A stretch of 64,000 bases of DNA from Paenibacillus sp. DMB5 (GCF_001517085.1 NZ_LRAC01000174.1:62001-126000), one strand, 5' to 3'. Counted from the first letter of the stretch, positions 37,675 through 47,806 are shown. Notes: generated by a model from the letters alone, not told the origin. Numbers and translations: made by a program.

Positions 37675-37870
37675 TAATACACTCCCCCCGGCAACGAACC
37701 TTCAACTTATATTGTGATAAAATGCACTGATATAAGCATAGTCAACGCATGGCCTGCAAGTCAAATTTCAAGGGTGAAAATTGTTCTTGTTAATCAGCCC
37801 CGGATTCCTGTCCGGGCTGTGCTATGTACGCCATTGATTGCTCTGTTCCGGTTATAGTGCTGGTACTCCG

Positions 37871-38230
37871 TTACTTTTTCTTCTTGCCCTTGGTGCCTTT
37901 GGATGAAGCCGCGATAAGCTGCCCGTCATACGTATAAACGATATTCTCCTCAAGCCGTTCCCCTTCCAGCAGTCTGCGCACAAGGGCCTTGCCCGATTTC
38001 GGGGTCATTTCACGGTACCACACGCCGTCCGGGTAGGAAATGACTACACACGCATCGGAGCATCTTCCGTTGCAGCGGGTAACGGTCGTATGGATGATTC
38101 CTCCGGCACCCTGTTTATCAATTTCTGCTTCGATTGCTTCGGCTACCTCCTCACCCTTGTTCTTTTTGCAGCTGCTGCCGTTACAGATCAGCAGGTGGTT
38201 CACTGTCCCTTGCAGATTCCATGTCGTCAC
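37871..38230 (-). CDS. Thioredoxin-like [2Fe-2S] ferredoxin domain protein
   Basis: 119 residues from a GTG seven bases after GGAGGG. The iron-sulfur ligands are in CNGSSCKKNKG and CNGRCSDACVV, the four-cysteine pattern of the thioredoxin-like 2Fe-2S family. The C-terminus is lysine-rich (KGTKGKKKK). It probably carries electrons in the cytoplasm; partner unknown. The gene stands alone. The hairpin at 37795-37819 (CAGCCCCGGA / TCCGGGCTG) may end its transcript. Confidence 0.85.
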   Translation of the reverse strand: MTTWNLQGTVNHLLICNGSSCKKNKGEEVAEAIEAEIDKQGAGGIIHTTVTRCNGRCSDACVVISYPDGVWYREMTPKSGKALVRRLLEGERLEENIVYTYDGQLIAASSKGTKGKKKK

Positions 38231-38378
38231 AGGCAATCCCTCCTTATACTACTCCCTTTTACCCTGATCGCAGATTAGATTAAACTGCTCTGAGTACCTT
38301 TCTCTAACGATGGGGATAATACCTTTAGTTTCCGCCCCGGCGGAAGCCCGAATCTCAGGAACAGGAGGAATCAGAGGT

Positions 38379-38606
38379 ATGAAAATCATCGGAATCTATA
38401 TGGTACTCGCCCTGCTGACACTGGGAATGATTGTTAGTGTAGATATGATTGCGGGGACCAGTATGACCCGGTCTCTGCAATCGATTATCTCCGTGTTTGC
38501 CACGACAACCTTGCAGGAAGCCTGCTGTATGATTGTGTTCGCAGGCCTCCCCGTCTTTTTTGCCGCTGCAGATCTGTTCAAACCCCGCAAGTCCACCCGC
38601 AATTAA
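38379..38606 (+). CDS. Small two-helix membrane protein of unknown function
   Basis: 75 residues from an ATG preceded by GGAGGAATCAGAGGT. Two hydrophobic segments are seen, VLALLTLGMIVSVDMIAG (about 7-26) and EACCMIVFAGLPVFFAAADLF (about 45-65), joined by a short polar loop with a TTT stretch. I do not recognise it. It is the only plus-strand gene between the ferredoxin gene and the convergent gerAB. Confidence 0.65.
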   Translation: MKIIGIYMVLALLTLGMIVSVDMIAGTSMTRSLQSIISVFATTTLQEACCMIVFAGLPVFFAAADLFKPRKSTRN

Positions 38607-38608
38607 CC

Positions 38609-39706
38609 CTAACGGTACCAGCCGAACCTGCGCCGGACCCGGTGCACAACGAACAGCAGAATGGGAATGACGGCGCACAGGAAGGGCAGGATATTCTCCA
38701 GAAATACTTTTCCGTCATTCATATGGGCAGGGTAATTCTCCGCACTGACAAACGAGCTATACAGCACCACCGAGCACACGGGAATAACCAGCTTGCGGGG
38801 TTCTTTGACATGAAATAAATCCGCTGTAATGGATACAGCCGCATAGCAGTAGATGGACATTTTGAAAAAGACCCCGATGATCAGCGTCAGAATTACAAGC
38901 GCATCGAGCCTCTGCAAAAAATTAGCTACATTGACCAGTGTAATTGTCGTGAACATCGGGAAGGTAGTGCGGCTGTAAATATCCGGGCCCAGCACCGACA
39001 TTTCAATCGCATGTGTAAAACTGAGCAGCAGCGCACTCAGGGTAATGGCACCCGCACCGGTTCTGCCGGCCTTATTCCTCGCTTTGAAATGGGGCAGAAC
39101 AGCTGTAAAGCACACCAGCTCCCCGTAAGGGAAAATCCAGATATTAGGATATGCCGACTTGTACACCTCAATCCATTCGCCAGGATGCACCGGAAACAGG
39201 TTTTTAAACTGGACCAGACCGGCAATAATTACAACGAAATTCGAAATCATTCCCATAATCACAATCAGCCAGAAGTAAATTTCCGAGGTTCTCGAGAATA
39301 CCTCAATGCCCTGGTACAGGATATACATTACAGCAATGATCATGATGGAGTTGATAATAAAGATCGGTGTCCGGTCATACGAAGAGGAGATCAGCAGATC
39401 GCCTGCCTCCCGCAAATTTCTGCCGCCGTTGTAAGTCAGAACCGGCAGGTACAGCAGGCTGAGCGGCCAGCCGATCCATTTTCCGAGAATCTTCCGGGTA
39501 TACCCGCTAATGACGAGATCCGGGAACTGCCGGTACAGGTAAGTGTAGAGCATGAACAGCAGGATACCGCCCGGAAGCGCCGCCAGGATGGAGATCCATA
39601 CCGCATGACCGCTCTCCAGGCCAATCGGGACAACTACCGCCGTCCCCAGTTCAAACAGAACGATCATGGCAAACAATTGAAACGGACCAATGACTTCCTT
39701 TCGCAT
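38609..39706 (-). CDS. gerAB: Spore germination permease subunit B (GerAB family)
   Basis: 365 residues with ten membrane spans of the APC fold. Family features are GPFQLFAMIVLFELGTAVVV at the start, YNGGRNLREAGDLL and LVQFKNLFPVHPGEW. GerAB-type subunits bind the nutrient germinant in the spore inner membrane. It is the last gene of a gerA operon here in the order A-C-B. The germinant cannot be told. Confidence 0.93.
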   Translation of the reverse strand: MRKEVIGPFQLFAMIVLFELGTAVVVPIGLESGHAVWISILAALPGGILLFMLYTYLYRQFPDLVISGYTRKILGKWIGWPLSLLYLPVLTYNGGRNLREAGDLLISSSYDRTPIFIINSIMIIAVMYILYQGIEVFSRTSEIYFWLIVIMGMISNFVVIIAGLVQFKNLFPVHPGEWIEVYKSAYPNIWIFPYGELVCFTAVLPHFKARNKAGRTGAGAITLSALLLSFTHAIEMSVLGPDIYSRTTFPMFTTITLVNVANFLQRLDALVILTLIIGVFFKMSIYCYAAVSITADLFHVKEPRKLVIPVCSVVLYSSFVSAENYPAHMNDGKVFLENILPFLCAVIPILLFVVHRVRRRFGWYR

Positions 39707-39735
39707 ATAATGGACCCCCGTTCCTAGACAGACGT

Positions 39736-40941
39736 TTATTTTTTGGTTGGAATATACGGCTTGAGCCGCATTCCTGTACTGCGGATGAATGCCTCCACCT
39801 GAAGATCAAGCTCCCCCTCGGCAAAAACAGAACTCCAGTCCTGCTTCACCTTCTCCCATTGCTCAGGATGGATACGCTTCAGCTCGTTACCAAAATTGAA
39901 AATATCCGATTTCATATTCTGTGCAGCCTCGAACGCCAGCCTCACTTCGGCTGCAGTCTTCTCCTCAACACTTTGTTCAAGTGCCTCCATCTCCTCCTCC
40001 TTGCTCAGATCCACAAATCCTCCGGTCTCATTAATAATCCCTTCTTCCCGTATACGGACATGGAACACCGGCTTGCCGTCCTTAAGCTCCACTTTTACCC
40101 CGGTCTTGGAATAGAAAATATTAACGGCAATATCCTCCTCCGTGTCCGGAGAGTCCACATTGATATTGGTCTCATTGATCTTATCGAGCACCCACTGCGT
40201 GCCCCTGGATTCCGGTCCGTTCAGCCAGCCAATCAGTTTCTCTTCCTTAAAAACGCCTAATCCGCTCATCAGCGATCCAACCATAGGATCAGACTGCTCA
40301 AGACTACTCTTTTTCTCCCCTTCCACAGCATTTCCGACAATTTGTACCCCGTTAATGGTAAAATCGCTTGCGCCGGTTATCCCGTTGATCACTTCGAACA
40401 CAGTAACCCTGCGGTTCTCGCCCCATACCCTGGACGTGTTTTGCATTTTCTTCAGCAGACCCATGGATGGCATCGTTTCAAGCGTTGTCAGCAGTTTAAG
40501 AACAGAAGCAGCATCCGCATCCTTGGACACCAGCACCGCTGAGTTCAGCCGCAGCTCATGCGACCGTTCGAAAATATCAAAGATACTGGTAACTCCTTTC
40601 CTGGCCAGCGATTCCCCGATGATCACCAGCTGGGTATGGGCAAAAAAAAGCTGGCGGGTGGCCCGTCTTGACGCTTTGCGGAGTGCTCCAAAGATCGTGC
40701 GGTCCGTTGACGAAACAATGACGATCGGCGGCTGATTACTGGTGGAGCCCATTGTCTGCGAGGATGAAGACGGGTTAATAATCTGGAAGGTCACCCGGTA
40801 TCCCGGCTTGCCGTCCAGGCTGTCAATGCCGATTCCGCTGACGATGGCCAGCTCATTCAGCTCACGGCTGTTCCAGCAGCCGCTCAGCAACATAGAACAG
40901 CCTAGGCAAACAGCGAGCAGCAGTGCAAGCTTACTTTTCAT
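39736..40941 (-). CDS. gerAC: Spore germination lipoprotein C (GerAC family)
   Basis: 401 residues from the ATG that overlaps the gerAA end (11-base overlap). A lipoprotein signal ends in LLSGC, with Cys near 21, then WNSRELNELAIVSGIGID, the standard GerAC start. The C-terminal GerAC domain shows FHVRIREEGIINE and the final IHPEQWEKVKQDW. It is anchored on the outer face of the spore inner membrane and works with GerAA and GerAB. Confidence 0.93.
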   Translation of the reverse strand: MKSKLALLLAVCLGCSMLLSGCWNSRELNELAIVSGIGIDSLDGKPGYRVTFQIINPSSSSQTMGSTSNQPPIVIVSSTDRTIFGALRKASRRATRQLFFAHTQLVIIGESLARKGVTSIFDIFERSHELRLNSAVLVSKDADAASVLKLLTTLETMPSMGLLKKMQNTSRVWGENRRVTVFEVINGITGASDFTINGVQIVGNAVEGEKKSSLEQSDPMVGSLMSGLGVFKEEKLIGWLNGPESRGTQWVLDKINETNINVDSPDTEEDIAVNIFYSKTGVKVELKDGKPVFHVRIREEGIINETGGFVDLSKEEEMEALEQSVEEKTAAEVRLAFEAAQNMKSDIFNFGNELKRIHPEQWEKVKQDWSSVFAEGELDLQVEAFIRSTGMRLKPYIPTKK

Positions 40942-42493
40942 GGCGGCTGTCCTGGCCAAGCTGAGCGGTGGTTCCCGGCACCTTACTGTTCTTGCTGATC
41001 AGACGGCGGCGGGTCTTCATGAAATGCAGCGGTGTCCGCAGGAAAATATCCTTCTGATCCCCCGGTGCAAAGGGAGCTACCGGAGACATATAGGGCACAC
41101 CTATGGAACGGAGGCTGCACAGATGGGCAACCAGGATAAGCCCGATAATGGCAATTCCGTACAGTCCCATATAAGCTGCAACAAAGGTGATCACAAAGCG
41201 GAGAATGCGGATGGACAGGGCCATGTTGAAGGCCGGAGTCGCAAAGCTGGAAATTCCCGTAAGGGAGACGACAATGACCATCGCAGGAGAGACGATCCCT
41301 GCTTGGACTGCCGCCTGTCCCAGGACAAGACCGCCGATAATCGAGACAGTCTGGCCGATCTGGGAAGGCATCCGGATACCGGCTTCACGGATGATTTCAA
41401 AAGTGACCTCCAGCAGCAGGACCTCAATAACGACCGGGAACGGCACCCCTTCCCGCTGCGACGCAAAATTAATCAGCAGCGGTGTCGGTATCATCTCCTG
41501 ATGAAAGTTAAGCGCAGCAACAAAAATCGCCGGCCCGAACAGGGACACCAGCAGGCATATGAACCGGAGCACCCGGATAACAGAGGTAATATCATAGCGC
41601 TGGTAATAGTCCTCAACCGTGTGAAAAAACATAAAAAAAGTAGCCGGAAGAATCAGCACAAACGGAGTACCGTCCACAAAAATGGCAATTCTCCCCTCCA
41701 GCAGATTTCCGGCTACACTATCCGGGCGTTCGGTATTGTAAAGTGTAGGGAAAGGCGAGTAATTATTCTCTTCTATCAGCTGCTCAATATATCCGGATTC
41801 CAGGATGGAATCGACATGGATGTCAGCAAGCTTTTTGCGGATCTTCTGCAGCGTCTCTTCCTTGGCCAGGCCATGAATATGGGCAATGGACACATCCGTT
41901 TTGGTTACCGATCCCATCGTCATCGTCTCAATCCAGAGATTCGGGTTTTTAATCCGTTTACGCACCAGCGCTATGTTCGTCCCCAGCGACTCGGTGAAGC
42001 TGTCTTTGGGCCCGCGGATATTGACCTGTGTTGTCGCTTCAGTAACCGACCGGCCTTCGCCGCCGCTTGTGGTTACGCTGATGCCCTTATCCAGCTTGTC
42101 AAAAAGAATGATGGTATCTCCGGACAGCAACGCTTCCAGCAAGCTGTTCTGGTCTTCTACCACCTTTTCTTTACCGATGCTCAGCGCTTTTTCCTTGGCA
42201 AAAAGAAAGAGGTCCTCGGCAGAAGGAGCCTTCTCCCTAATTTCTGCAAAAGACAGGGCATGAGTGACATATTCATCTACAAGCACTTTATCTACAAGCC
42301 CATTTATAAACATAACAGCCACATGGTTCTCATGATCGAGGGTCTCATACTTACGTATATTCAAATCCGGGCTGTTGCCGAGCCTTTCATGGATTTGCTT
42401 GAGAGTGTCCTCAAGATCCATTGAAATAGGCGGACCCTCATGCCCGCTGTTCGAGATCTCCCCGGGATTGGATTGTGTTTGTTGTTTAGGCAT
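40931..42493 (-). CDS. gerAA: Spore germination protein A (GerAA family)
   Basis: 520 residues from the ATG nine bases after GGGGAGG. The soluble N-terminal domain (residues 28-290) includes VTEATTQVNIRGPKDSFTES, then five membrane spans follow (from VIRVLRFICLLVSLFGPAIF). Family motifs are NLLEGRIAIFVDGTPFVLILPATFF and EVTFEIIREAGIRMPSQIG. GerAA subunits form the ion-releasing channel of the germination receptor. Unlike SpoVAF in this window it has no long acidic extension. It is the first gene of the operon. Confidence 0.94.
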   Translation of the reverse strand: MPKQQTQSNPGEISNSGHEGPPISMDLEDTLKQIHERLGNSPDLNIRKYETLDHENHVAVMFINGLVDKVLVDEYVTHALSFAEIREKAPSAEDLFLFAKEKALSIGKEKVVEDQNSLLEALLSGDTIILFDKLDKGISVTTSGGEGRSVTEATTQVNIRGPKDSFTESLGTNIALVRKRIKNPNLWIETMTMGSVTKTDVSIAHIHGLAKEETLQKIRKKLADIHVDSILESGYIEQLIEENNYSPFPTLYNTERPDSVAGNLLEGRIAIFVDGTPFVLILPATFFMFFHTVEDYYQRYDITSVIRVLRFICLLVSLFGPAIFVAALNFHQEMIPTPLLINFASQREGVPFPVVIEVLLLEVTFEIIREAGIRMPSQIGQTVSIIGGLVLGQAAVQAGIVSPAMVIVVSLTGISSFATPAFNMALSIRILRFVITFVAAYMGLYGIAIIGLILVAHLCSLRSIGVPYMSPVAPFAPGDQKDIFLRTPLHFMKTRRRLISKNSKVPGTTAQLGQDSRHEK

Positions 42494-42656
42494 GTTCAAG
42501 CACCTCCCCGCTTACTATTCGCCTGCTAAACTCTTTTTATGCAGCTTATGGAATGAACGGGAGGGTATGGAGACCCTGAAAAGATCAAAAAGCTGCCTGC
42601 CCGCAGAATACCTGCAGGCTGACAGCCAGGATGATTCTCTATTCTGTTATTGTCTG

Positions 42657-43700
42657 CTAGTGGTCATCAATTACGCCCAGCGCTTTATTTTTCTCTTTGA
42701 ACCGGTCATTATGGGAAGACACATAAGCGTATTTGGGAGCATCCGGATCCATATACAGCTTGGCGCTGTTCAGAGCCAGCACCGCATCCGTAAATGTCCC
42801 GGCGATCAGGCGGACTTTACTGTCATAATCAACGAAATCTCCGGCGGCAAAAATACCGGGCAGATTCGTCTCCAGCCTGGGACTGACCTTGGCCCACCAT
42901 TCACCCATCTCCAGACCCCAGTCGCGAAGCGGGCCGAAGTCGGCTTTTAGCCCGTGGTTCACAATGACCGCATCTACAGCGAACTGCTCGCTCTCGCCGG
43001 ATTCGACATGGGTGATTGTGACCTGATCAATAGTTTCGCCGCTATTGCTGTGCAGCTGGCTCACTGTATAAGGTGTGCGTACCTTGACCGATGACGCCTT
43101 CATGCGGGAGATGTTCTTCTCATGTCCGCCAAACTGGTCTCTTCTATGAACAATTGTGACGCTGGCTGCGATGCTCTCCAGCTCATTCGCCCAGTCCACC
43201 GCCGAGTCACCGCCCCCGGAGATCAGCACATGCTTGCCGCGGAACGGCTCCAGCTCCTGCACAGTATAATGGAGATTGGTTACCTCGTAACGGTCAGCTC
43301 CCTCAATCTCCAGCTTGGCCATCTGCAGAATGCCGTAGCCGATGGCCAGAATGACTGTCCGTGTCCAGTGCTGCTCGCCTGTAGCCGAGGTCAGTATAAA
43401 CGTACCATCCTCCTGGCGCACCTGCTTAATAATCTGCTGCCCAAGCACAATAGTCGGTTCGAACGTGCGGGCCTGCTCCTCCAGCCGCTTGATCAGATCA
43501 CCGCAGAGGGTCGGGGTGACACCGCCTACATCCCAGATCATTTTCTCGGGATAGATCCGCATACGTCCGCCCAGCTCTTCCTTGGCTTCGATCAGCTTCG
43601 TCTTGAGATCTCTCATCCCGCTGTAAAAAGCTGTATACATCCCGGCAGGTCCCCCGCCGATTATTGTCACGTCGTATAATTCCAGTTCCTGATCAATCAT
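42657..43700 (-). CDS. Ferredoxin--NADP reductase-type flavoprotein (YumC family)
   Basis: 347 residues, with the thioredoxin-reductase-like fold but no CxxC. The FAD site is [20 protein letters not shown] and the NAD(P) site [17 protein letters not shown]; the second FAD motif is [20 protein letters not shown]. This type moves electrons between NADPH and ferredoxin or flavodoxin. It directly follows two siderophore-permease genes, so it may help reduce imported ferric iron; that is inference. ATG follows GGAGGGG. Confidence 0.9.
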   Translation of the reverse strand: MIDQELELYDVTIIGGGPAGMYTAFYSGMRDLKTKLIEAKEELGGRMRIYPEKMIWDVGGVTPTLCGDLIKRLEEQARTFEPTIVLGQQIIKQVRQEDGTFILTSATGEQHWTRTVILAIGYGILQMAKLEIEGADRYEVTNLHYTVQELEPFRGKHVLISGGGDSAVDWANELESIAASVTIVHRRDQFGGHEKNISRMKASSVKVRTPYTVSQLHSNSGETIDQVTITHVESGESEQFAVDAVIVNHGLKADFGPLRDWGLEMGEWWAKVSPRLETNLPGIFAAGDFVDYDSKVRLIAGTFTDAVLALNSAKLYMDPDAPKYAYVSSHNDRFKEKNKALGVIDDH

Positions 43701-43734
43701 GTTATCCCCTCCGGTTGAATGGTGGCCGAGCAGC

Positions 43735-44769
43735 CTATGACTTCGTACGTGCCAGCAGATACAAAAAATAAGGTGCGCCGATGACGGCGACTACGATGCC
43801 GGTCGGAATCTCCGACGGCTGCAGGATCCAGCGGCCGATCGTATCGGCCGTAATCACCAGCAGAGCGCCCAGCAAAGCTGAGGCCGGCAGCATCAGCTGA
43901 TGCTTGGGTCCGACCAGCCGCCGCGCCAGATGCGGCCCGACAAGGCCGACGAAGCCGATTCCGCCGCTGACGGCCACGCTCGCGGCAGCCAGACCCACGG
44001 CGGCGGCCAGCAGCTTGAACTGCTCTTTATTGACGTTAGCTCCCAGGCCGACCGCTGTCTGTTCACCCAGGTTGAGCACATTCATTACCCGCGCCTTGTA
44101 GATGACGTAAGGTACCAGGATGACAATCCAGGGCAGCAGAGATAATACAAACTTCCAGCTGGTTCCCCAGATGCTGCCCGCCAGCCAGGTCGCGACAAAC
44201 TGATATTTGTCGGGATCAAGGCGCAGCGTGAGTACAATCATCGCGGCGCTGATCCCGGCAGCAACGGCAACACCGGTCAGCAGCAGACGGATCGGCTTGA
44301 TGCCTTCATGCCGCTTGTAGGCCAGCGCATAGATCAGGGCGGCAGTCAGGCCGGCCCCGGCAAACGCAATGACCGGGAGAAAATAAACCGGAGCCGCATT
44401 GGTCGTCGGATAAAAGGAGACCATCAGCATGACCATCAGCCCGGCCCCGGCATTGATGCCGAGAATACCGGGATCCGCCAGGTCATTGCGGAAGACGCCC
44501 TGCATAACCGCACCGGAAACAGCCAGTCCGGCTCCGATCAGCAGCGAGATGACGATACGCGGCAGCCGGAAATCAAACAGAATCAGCTCCTGCTTGTCCG
44601 TTCCTTTCCCCAGCATCGTATTCAGCAGCTCCAGAGGCGTTAATCGTATGTATCCCGTGTTCACACTAATTATAAAAGCAATTACAATAAGTACAGCTAT
44701 CGCTGCCAGAATCGTCAGCCCGCGTCTGCGTCTGGCGGATTCATAGGATAGTACGGTTGTTTTCTGCAT
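43735..44769 (-). CDS. FecCD-type iron-siderophore ABC permease (second subunit)
   Basis: 344 residues with about ten spans. FecCD motifs are [45 protein letters not shown], read in parts, and [24 protein letters not shown]. It pairs with the gene just upstream (gap of two bases) to make a heterodimeric ferric-siderophore channel. No binding protein or ATPase gene is adjacent, so these must lie elsewhere, as with yfiZ-yfhA types. The Fur site at 45857 should control both. Confidence 0.92.
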   Translation of the reverse strand: MQKTTVLSYESARRRRGLTILAAIAVLIVIAFIISVNTGYIRLTPLELLNTMLGKGTDKQELILFDFRLPRIVISLLIGAGLAVSGAVMQGVFRNDLADPGILGINAGAGLMVMLMVSFYPTTNAAPVYFLPVIAFAGAGLTAALIYALAYKRHEGIKPIRLLLTGVAVAAGISAAMIVLTLRLDPDKYQFVATWLAGSIWGTSWKFVLSLLPWIVILVPYVIYKARVMNVLNLGEQTAVGLGANVNKEQFKLLAAAVGLAAASVAVSGGIGFVGLVGPHLARRLVGPKHQLMLPASALLGALLVITADTIGRWILQPSEIPTGIVVAVIGAPYFLYLLARTKS

Positions 44770-44771
44770 GG

Positions 44772-45830
44772 CTACAGCTCCCTTCTTTCCTTACGGGCCA
44801 GATACAGGAAGAAAGGCACGCCGATCAGGGCGATGATGGCACCGAATGGAGTCTCATGCTTGGGTATAATCATTCTTGCCGTCAGATCGGCGAAGATTGC
44901 CAGCAGACTGCCGAGCACAGCCGAACAGGGAATAATCCACTTGTAATCCACCCCGACCAGATAACGCGTCAGATGGGGGATAATCAGACCGATGAAGCCC
45001 ACTGCCCCAACCACTGATACAGATGCTCCAGCCAGAATCAGCACGATTAATGCCCCGGCCAGCTTGACCAGCCCTGTACGCTGTCCAAGCCCTCTGGCGA
45101 CATCTTCACCGAGACTGAGCATAGAGATGGATCTGGACAGGACGATTGCTCCGATAATCGCTCCGCCGATCCACGGGAACATGATCTTGAGCTGGAACCA
45201 TTTCGTTCCGGCCACCCCTCCCGCATACCAGAAGGCCAGGTCTTGTCCGATGTTAAAATATAACGCGATCCCTTCACTGAGCGCCGAGAGCAGCGCACTG
45301 AAGGCCGCGCCGGCCAGCACCAGCCTGGCTGGAGTCAGCCCGCCCCGGGACAGGGAGCCAATCCCGTAGACAATTCCCGCCCCCATGCCTGCGCCAATAA
45401 AGGAATACAGAATCAGATACATAAACGGAAGCTGCGGGAAAAAGGCAAAACATACAGCCAGCGCGAATCCGGCACCGGAGTTAATCCCCATAAGCCCCGA
45501 GTCCGCAAGCGGATTACGGGTCATTCCCTGCATGATAGCGCCCGCAACGGCAAAGCTTGCACCGACCATCGCCGCGCCGAGCACCCGGGGCATCCGCAGC
45601 TCGCGGATAATCTGATGATCCGTCAGATCCGGATTAAAATGAAATACAGCGGTCCATACCACGGACAGCCTGATATCGGCCGCTCCAAACGACACTGAAA
45701 CTGCAATGCCGAATACCAGGGCAATCAGACCGCATATCAAAATCAGCGTTGCCGCCCACGGGCGTGAACGAAACTTCACAGGATCCGCAGTCCGGGTCTG
45801 CCCTTCGCCGGCAGTTGCCTGATGATTCAT
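44772..45830 (-). CDS. FecCD-type iron-siderophore ABC permease (first subunit)
   Basis: 352 residues from the ATG before NHQATAGEG; the open frame goes 36 codons further but the Fur box lies inside that stretch. It has about ten spans with LRMPRVLGAAMVGASFAVAG, MQGMTRNPLADSGLMGINSGAG and GFIGLIIPHLTRYLVG. It is the first gene of the iron-uptake operon and partners the gene that follows. Confidence 0.92.
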   Translation of the reverse strand: MNHQATAGEGQTRTADPVKFRSRPWAATLILICGLIALVFGIAVSVSFGAADIRLSVVWTAVFHFNPDLTDHQIIRELRMPRVLGAAMVGASFAVAGAIMQGMTRNPLADSGLMGINSGAGFALAVCFAFFPQLPFMYLILYSFIGAGMGAGIVYGIGSLSRGGLTPARLVLAGAAFSALLSALSEGIALYFNIGQDLAFWYAGGVAGTKWFQLKIMFPWIGGAIIGAIVLSRSISMLSLGEDVARGLGQRTGLVKLAGALIVLILAGASVSVVGAVGFIGLIIPHLTRYLVGVDYKWIIPCSAVLGSLLAIFADLTARMIIPKHETPFGAIIALIGVPFFLYLARKERREL

Positions 45831-45856
45831 GAATCTCTCACCCATTCTTTTGAAAT

Positions 45857-45871
45857 TGATTCTCATTATCA
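45857..45871 (-). promoter_or_regulatory. Fur box upstream of the FecCD operon
   Basis: Minus-strand TGATAATGAGAATCA fits the 7-1-7 Fur consensus (TGATAATNATTATCA) with two mismatches. It lies 27 bases before the start and just after TATACT/TATAGT-like -10 sequence, where Fur with iron would block transcription. Confidence 0.75.
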
Positions 45872-45980
45872 CTATAGTATAGTATTGTAAGATAGATTGC
45901 CATGGTTTGGCAATGGACAAACCCAAAGGTCCTTCCAAAAAAATCTATTGCCAGCCTTTTCTTCTGCCGCTATGCCTGCG

Positions 45981-46026
45981 AAAAAGCCCCGTTGTCCTCT
46001 GCCGCAGCAGACAATAACGGGGCACT
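45981..46026 (-). terminator. Terminator of the gene at 46042
   Basis: Minus-strand TGCCCCGTTATTGTC pairs with GACAACGGGGC and continues TTTTTC. Confidence 0.88.
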
Positions 46027-46041
46027 GTAAAGCGCTTACGT

Positions 46042-46353
46042 TTACACATTTTGCAAGGCACCGCCGAATATTTTGCGGATCATCCCCTGCAGTTTGCCGA
46101 TATGCGGGACAAACGGGCTTTTATCATACACATAATTGGACTGGGTTACCAGCTGCGAATAGACCAGAAACAACTGCGCTGCCAGCTGCCTGTCAATCTG
46201 CTGCTCCTGCCTGATTACGAGCTCTATTTCCTCAAGCGCGGCATACAGCCTGGCAAAGGCGGACTCATTGATCATTTTCCGGCGCAGCGGCTCCATGATA
46301 TCGGTTACAAGTGCATCGACGGACTTCATAAGCGCCTGAATCTTCTCATCCAT
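46042..46353 (-). CDS. Hypothetical protein, helical
   Basis: 103 residues from an ATG after AGGAGG (MDEKIQALMKSVDAL). It is polar and mostly helical, with no signal peptide or membrane segment, and includes EEIELVIRQEQQIDRQLAAQL and a C-terminal KLQGMIRKIFGG. I do not recognise a family. It stands alone with its own terminator. Confidence 0.7.
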   Translation of the reverse strand: MDEKIQALMKSVDALVTDIMEPLRRKMINESAFARLYAALEEIELVIRQEQQIDRQLAAQLFLVYSQLVTQSNYVYDKSPFVPHIGKLQGMIRKIFGGALQNV

Positions 46354-46464
46354 ACGCAAGCCTCCTGCTGCAGTAGAGTAGATGATGACTTCTACCATTC
46401 TATGTACGCTGTAGGCCGGGCAGACCTTCTGCCTGCCCCTGCTCCGTCTGCCATGAACTGTCCG

Positions 46465-46704
46465 TTACCGTGTATATTCTTCGTACTCCTCCCTGTCGCT
46501 GCGTCTGCTGCCTGTGTGTCCGTAATACATATATTCGTCATTCTTCAATTTATAAATGGCCCCCATGCCGCCAAACACAAACAGCAGCAGGATCATAAGC
46601 CTGAAGGCATAAGTAAATGCACCGATATAAAAACAGACCCCGATGGAAACGATGAGCAGAACCAGCAGCCCGAGCCCGATGCGGGAAAGTACTTTTTTCA
46701 TCAA
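46465..46704 (-). CDS. Hypothetical small membrane protein
   Basis: 79 residues, ATG after ACGGAGG. Two membrane helices (LGLLVLLIVSIGVCFYIGAF and FRLMILLLFVFGGMGAIYKL) are followed by a charged tyrosine-rich tail (DEYMYYGHTGSRRSDREEYEEY). No family recognised. Confidence 0.7.
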   Translation of the reverse strand: MMKKVLSRIGLGLLVLLIVSIGVCFYIGAFTYAFRLMILLLFVFGGMGAIYKLKNDEYMYYGHTGSRRSDREEYEEYTR

Positions 46705-46735
46705 CTAGACCTCCGTTTATTGGTTACAAGCTTAT

Positions 46736-47008
46736 TTAATAATGAACCGCACGAGCCTGCGGCAGTTTTTCTTTGCCAGAAGTAGAAAGCACCATAAGAT
46801 AACCGCTCAACAGAGTAAGTACAGCCGAATACAAATCTTCTATTTTTGCCATTACCAGCAGCTGAAGATAAGCTTCAAGGCTAAGGAAATAGGCACCATA
46901 GCTTAGAATATCAAGAAATCCCGTTGCGAATAAATACACTCCGTAAAGCCTGTAGCAGATTTTGAGCACACTGAAATATGTAATATTGCCCGTTGCCTGG
47001 TTGTCCAT
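46736..47008 (-). CDS. Hypothetical small membrane protein
   Basis: 90 residues from the ATG six bases after AAGGAG (MDNQATGNITYF). Two hydrophobic stretches, YGVYLFATGFLDILSYGAYF and DLYSAVLTLLSGYLMVLS. It starts just after the phosphoesterase stop at 47011, so the two may be co-transcribed. Function unknown. Confidence 0.65.
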   Translation of the reverse strand: MDNQATGNITYFSVLKICYRLYGVYLFATGFLDILSYGAYFLSLEAYLQLLVMAKIEDLYSAVLTLLSGYLMVLSTSGKEKLPQARAVHY

Positions 47009-47010
47009 GT

Positions 47011-47778
47011 TCATCTCCTTGTCCTCTCAAGCCGCACACTGTAGCTCTTATACCCTTCCTCACCAATTTCCAGGCAGTTCATCTGCTCGCCATAAGCGCA
47101 GCCGCCGTCTATACCGATTTTGTCGCCGTGCGGGCTGAACCAGATGCCGGGTTCTTCCTGGAACTCGGAGGTTGGGGTGTGGCCGAATACAACGGTTTTG
47201 TCTGTACTCGTTACCGGATGATTATAGAACGGCTCCCTGATCCAGATAAAATCATCATCCTTCTGCGTTCTCCAGTCCGCCAGCGCCGGATCGATCCCCG
47301 CATGCACGAACAGATGGTCCTCAGTCTCATGATACAGCGGCAGCGAGCCCAAAAAATCCAGATGATGCTTGTACGCCTTCCTGATCCAGTGCTTGATCCG
47401 GATATACTCCGCCCAGCCCAGATCCTGCTGCACAAAATCCGCATCCGCCCCTACGTAGCTGGCGAGCGTATAAAACCCGCCGTTGTTCAGCCAGTGCAGA
47501 TCGAGCTTGTCCTCATCATCGCTGAGCAGCGCGTCACAGGCCATTTTGTCGTGGTTACCCTTCAGGACAACCGCCCCAAATTCCGTATGGAGGGACATCA
47601 CCTGATCCACTATGGCCTTGCTGTTCGGCCCCCGGTCCACATAATCGCCGATAAGCGCCAGCTTGTCCCGCTCCGGGACATAGCCCGCTTTTCGCAAAAG
47701 CGCGTTAAATTCCCGGTAGCAGCCATGAATATCGCTGATCACTAAGGTTCTGATGATCTTCCACTCCTTCCCAGTCAT
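47011..47778 (-). CDS. Metallophosphoesterase (PPP-like serine/threonine phosphatase family)
   Basis: 255 residues. The two-metal motifs are all present in order: DIHG (near 17), GDYVDRG, GNHD, then H in FVHAGID and FGHTPT. This is the pattern of PrpE/Ap4A-hydrolase-like phosphatases. The natural substrate (phosphoprotein or dinucleotide) cannot be told from sequence. It precedes a small membrane protein gene on the same strand. Confidence 0.88.
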   Translation of the reverse strand: MTGKEWKIIRTLVISDIHGCYREFNALLRKAGYVPERDKLALIGDYVDRGPNSKAIVDQVMSLHTEFGAVVLKGNHDKMACDALLSDDEDKLDLHWLNNGGFYTLASYVGADADFVQQDLGWAEYIRIKHWIRKAYKHHLDFLGSLPLYHETEDHLFVHAGIDPALADWRTQKDDDFIWIREPFYNHPVTSTDKTVVFGHTPTSEFQEEPGIWFSPHGDKIGIDGGCAYGEQMNCLEIGEEGYKSYSVRLERTRR

Positions 47779-47806
47779 TATCAGAACCTTATTATAGCAT
47801 CAAAAG

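Noticed and set aside
40742-42424. 560-codon plus-strand frame opposite gerAA and gerAC
   Set aside because: Antisense to two clear germination genes, with no recognisable domains; a codon-bias artefact.
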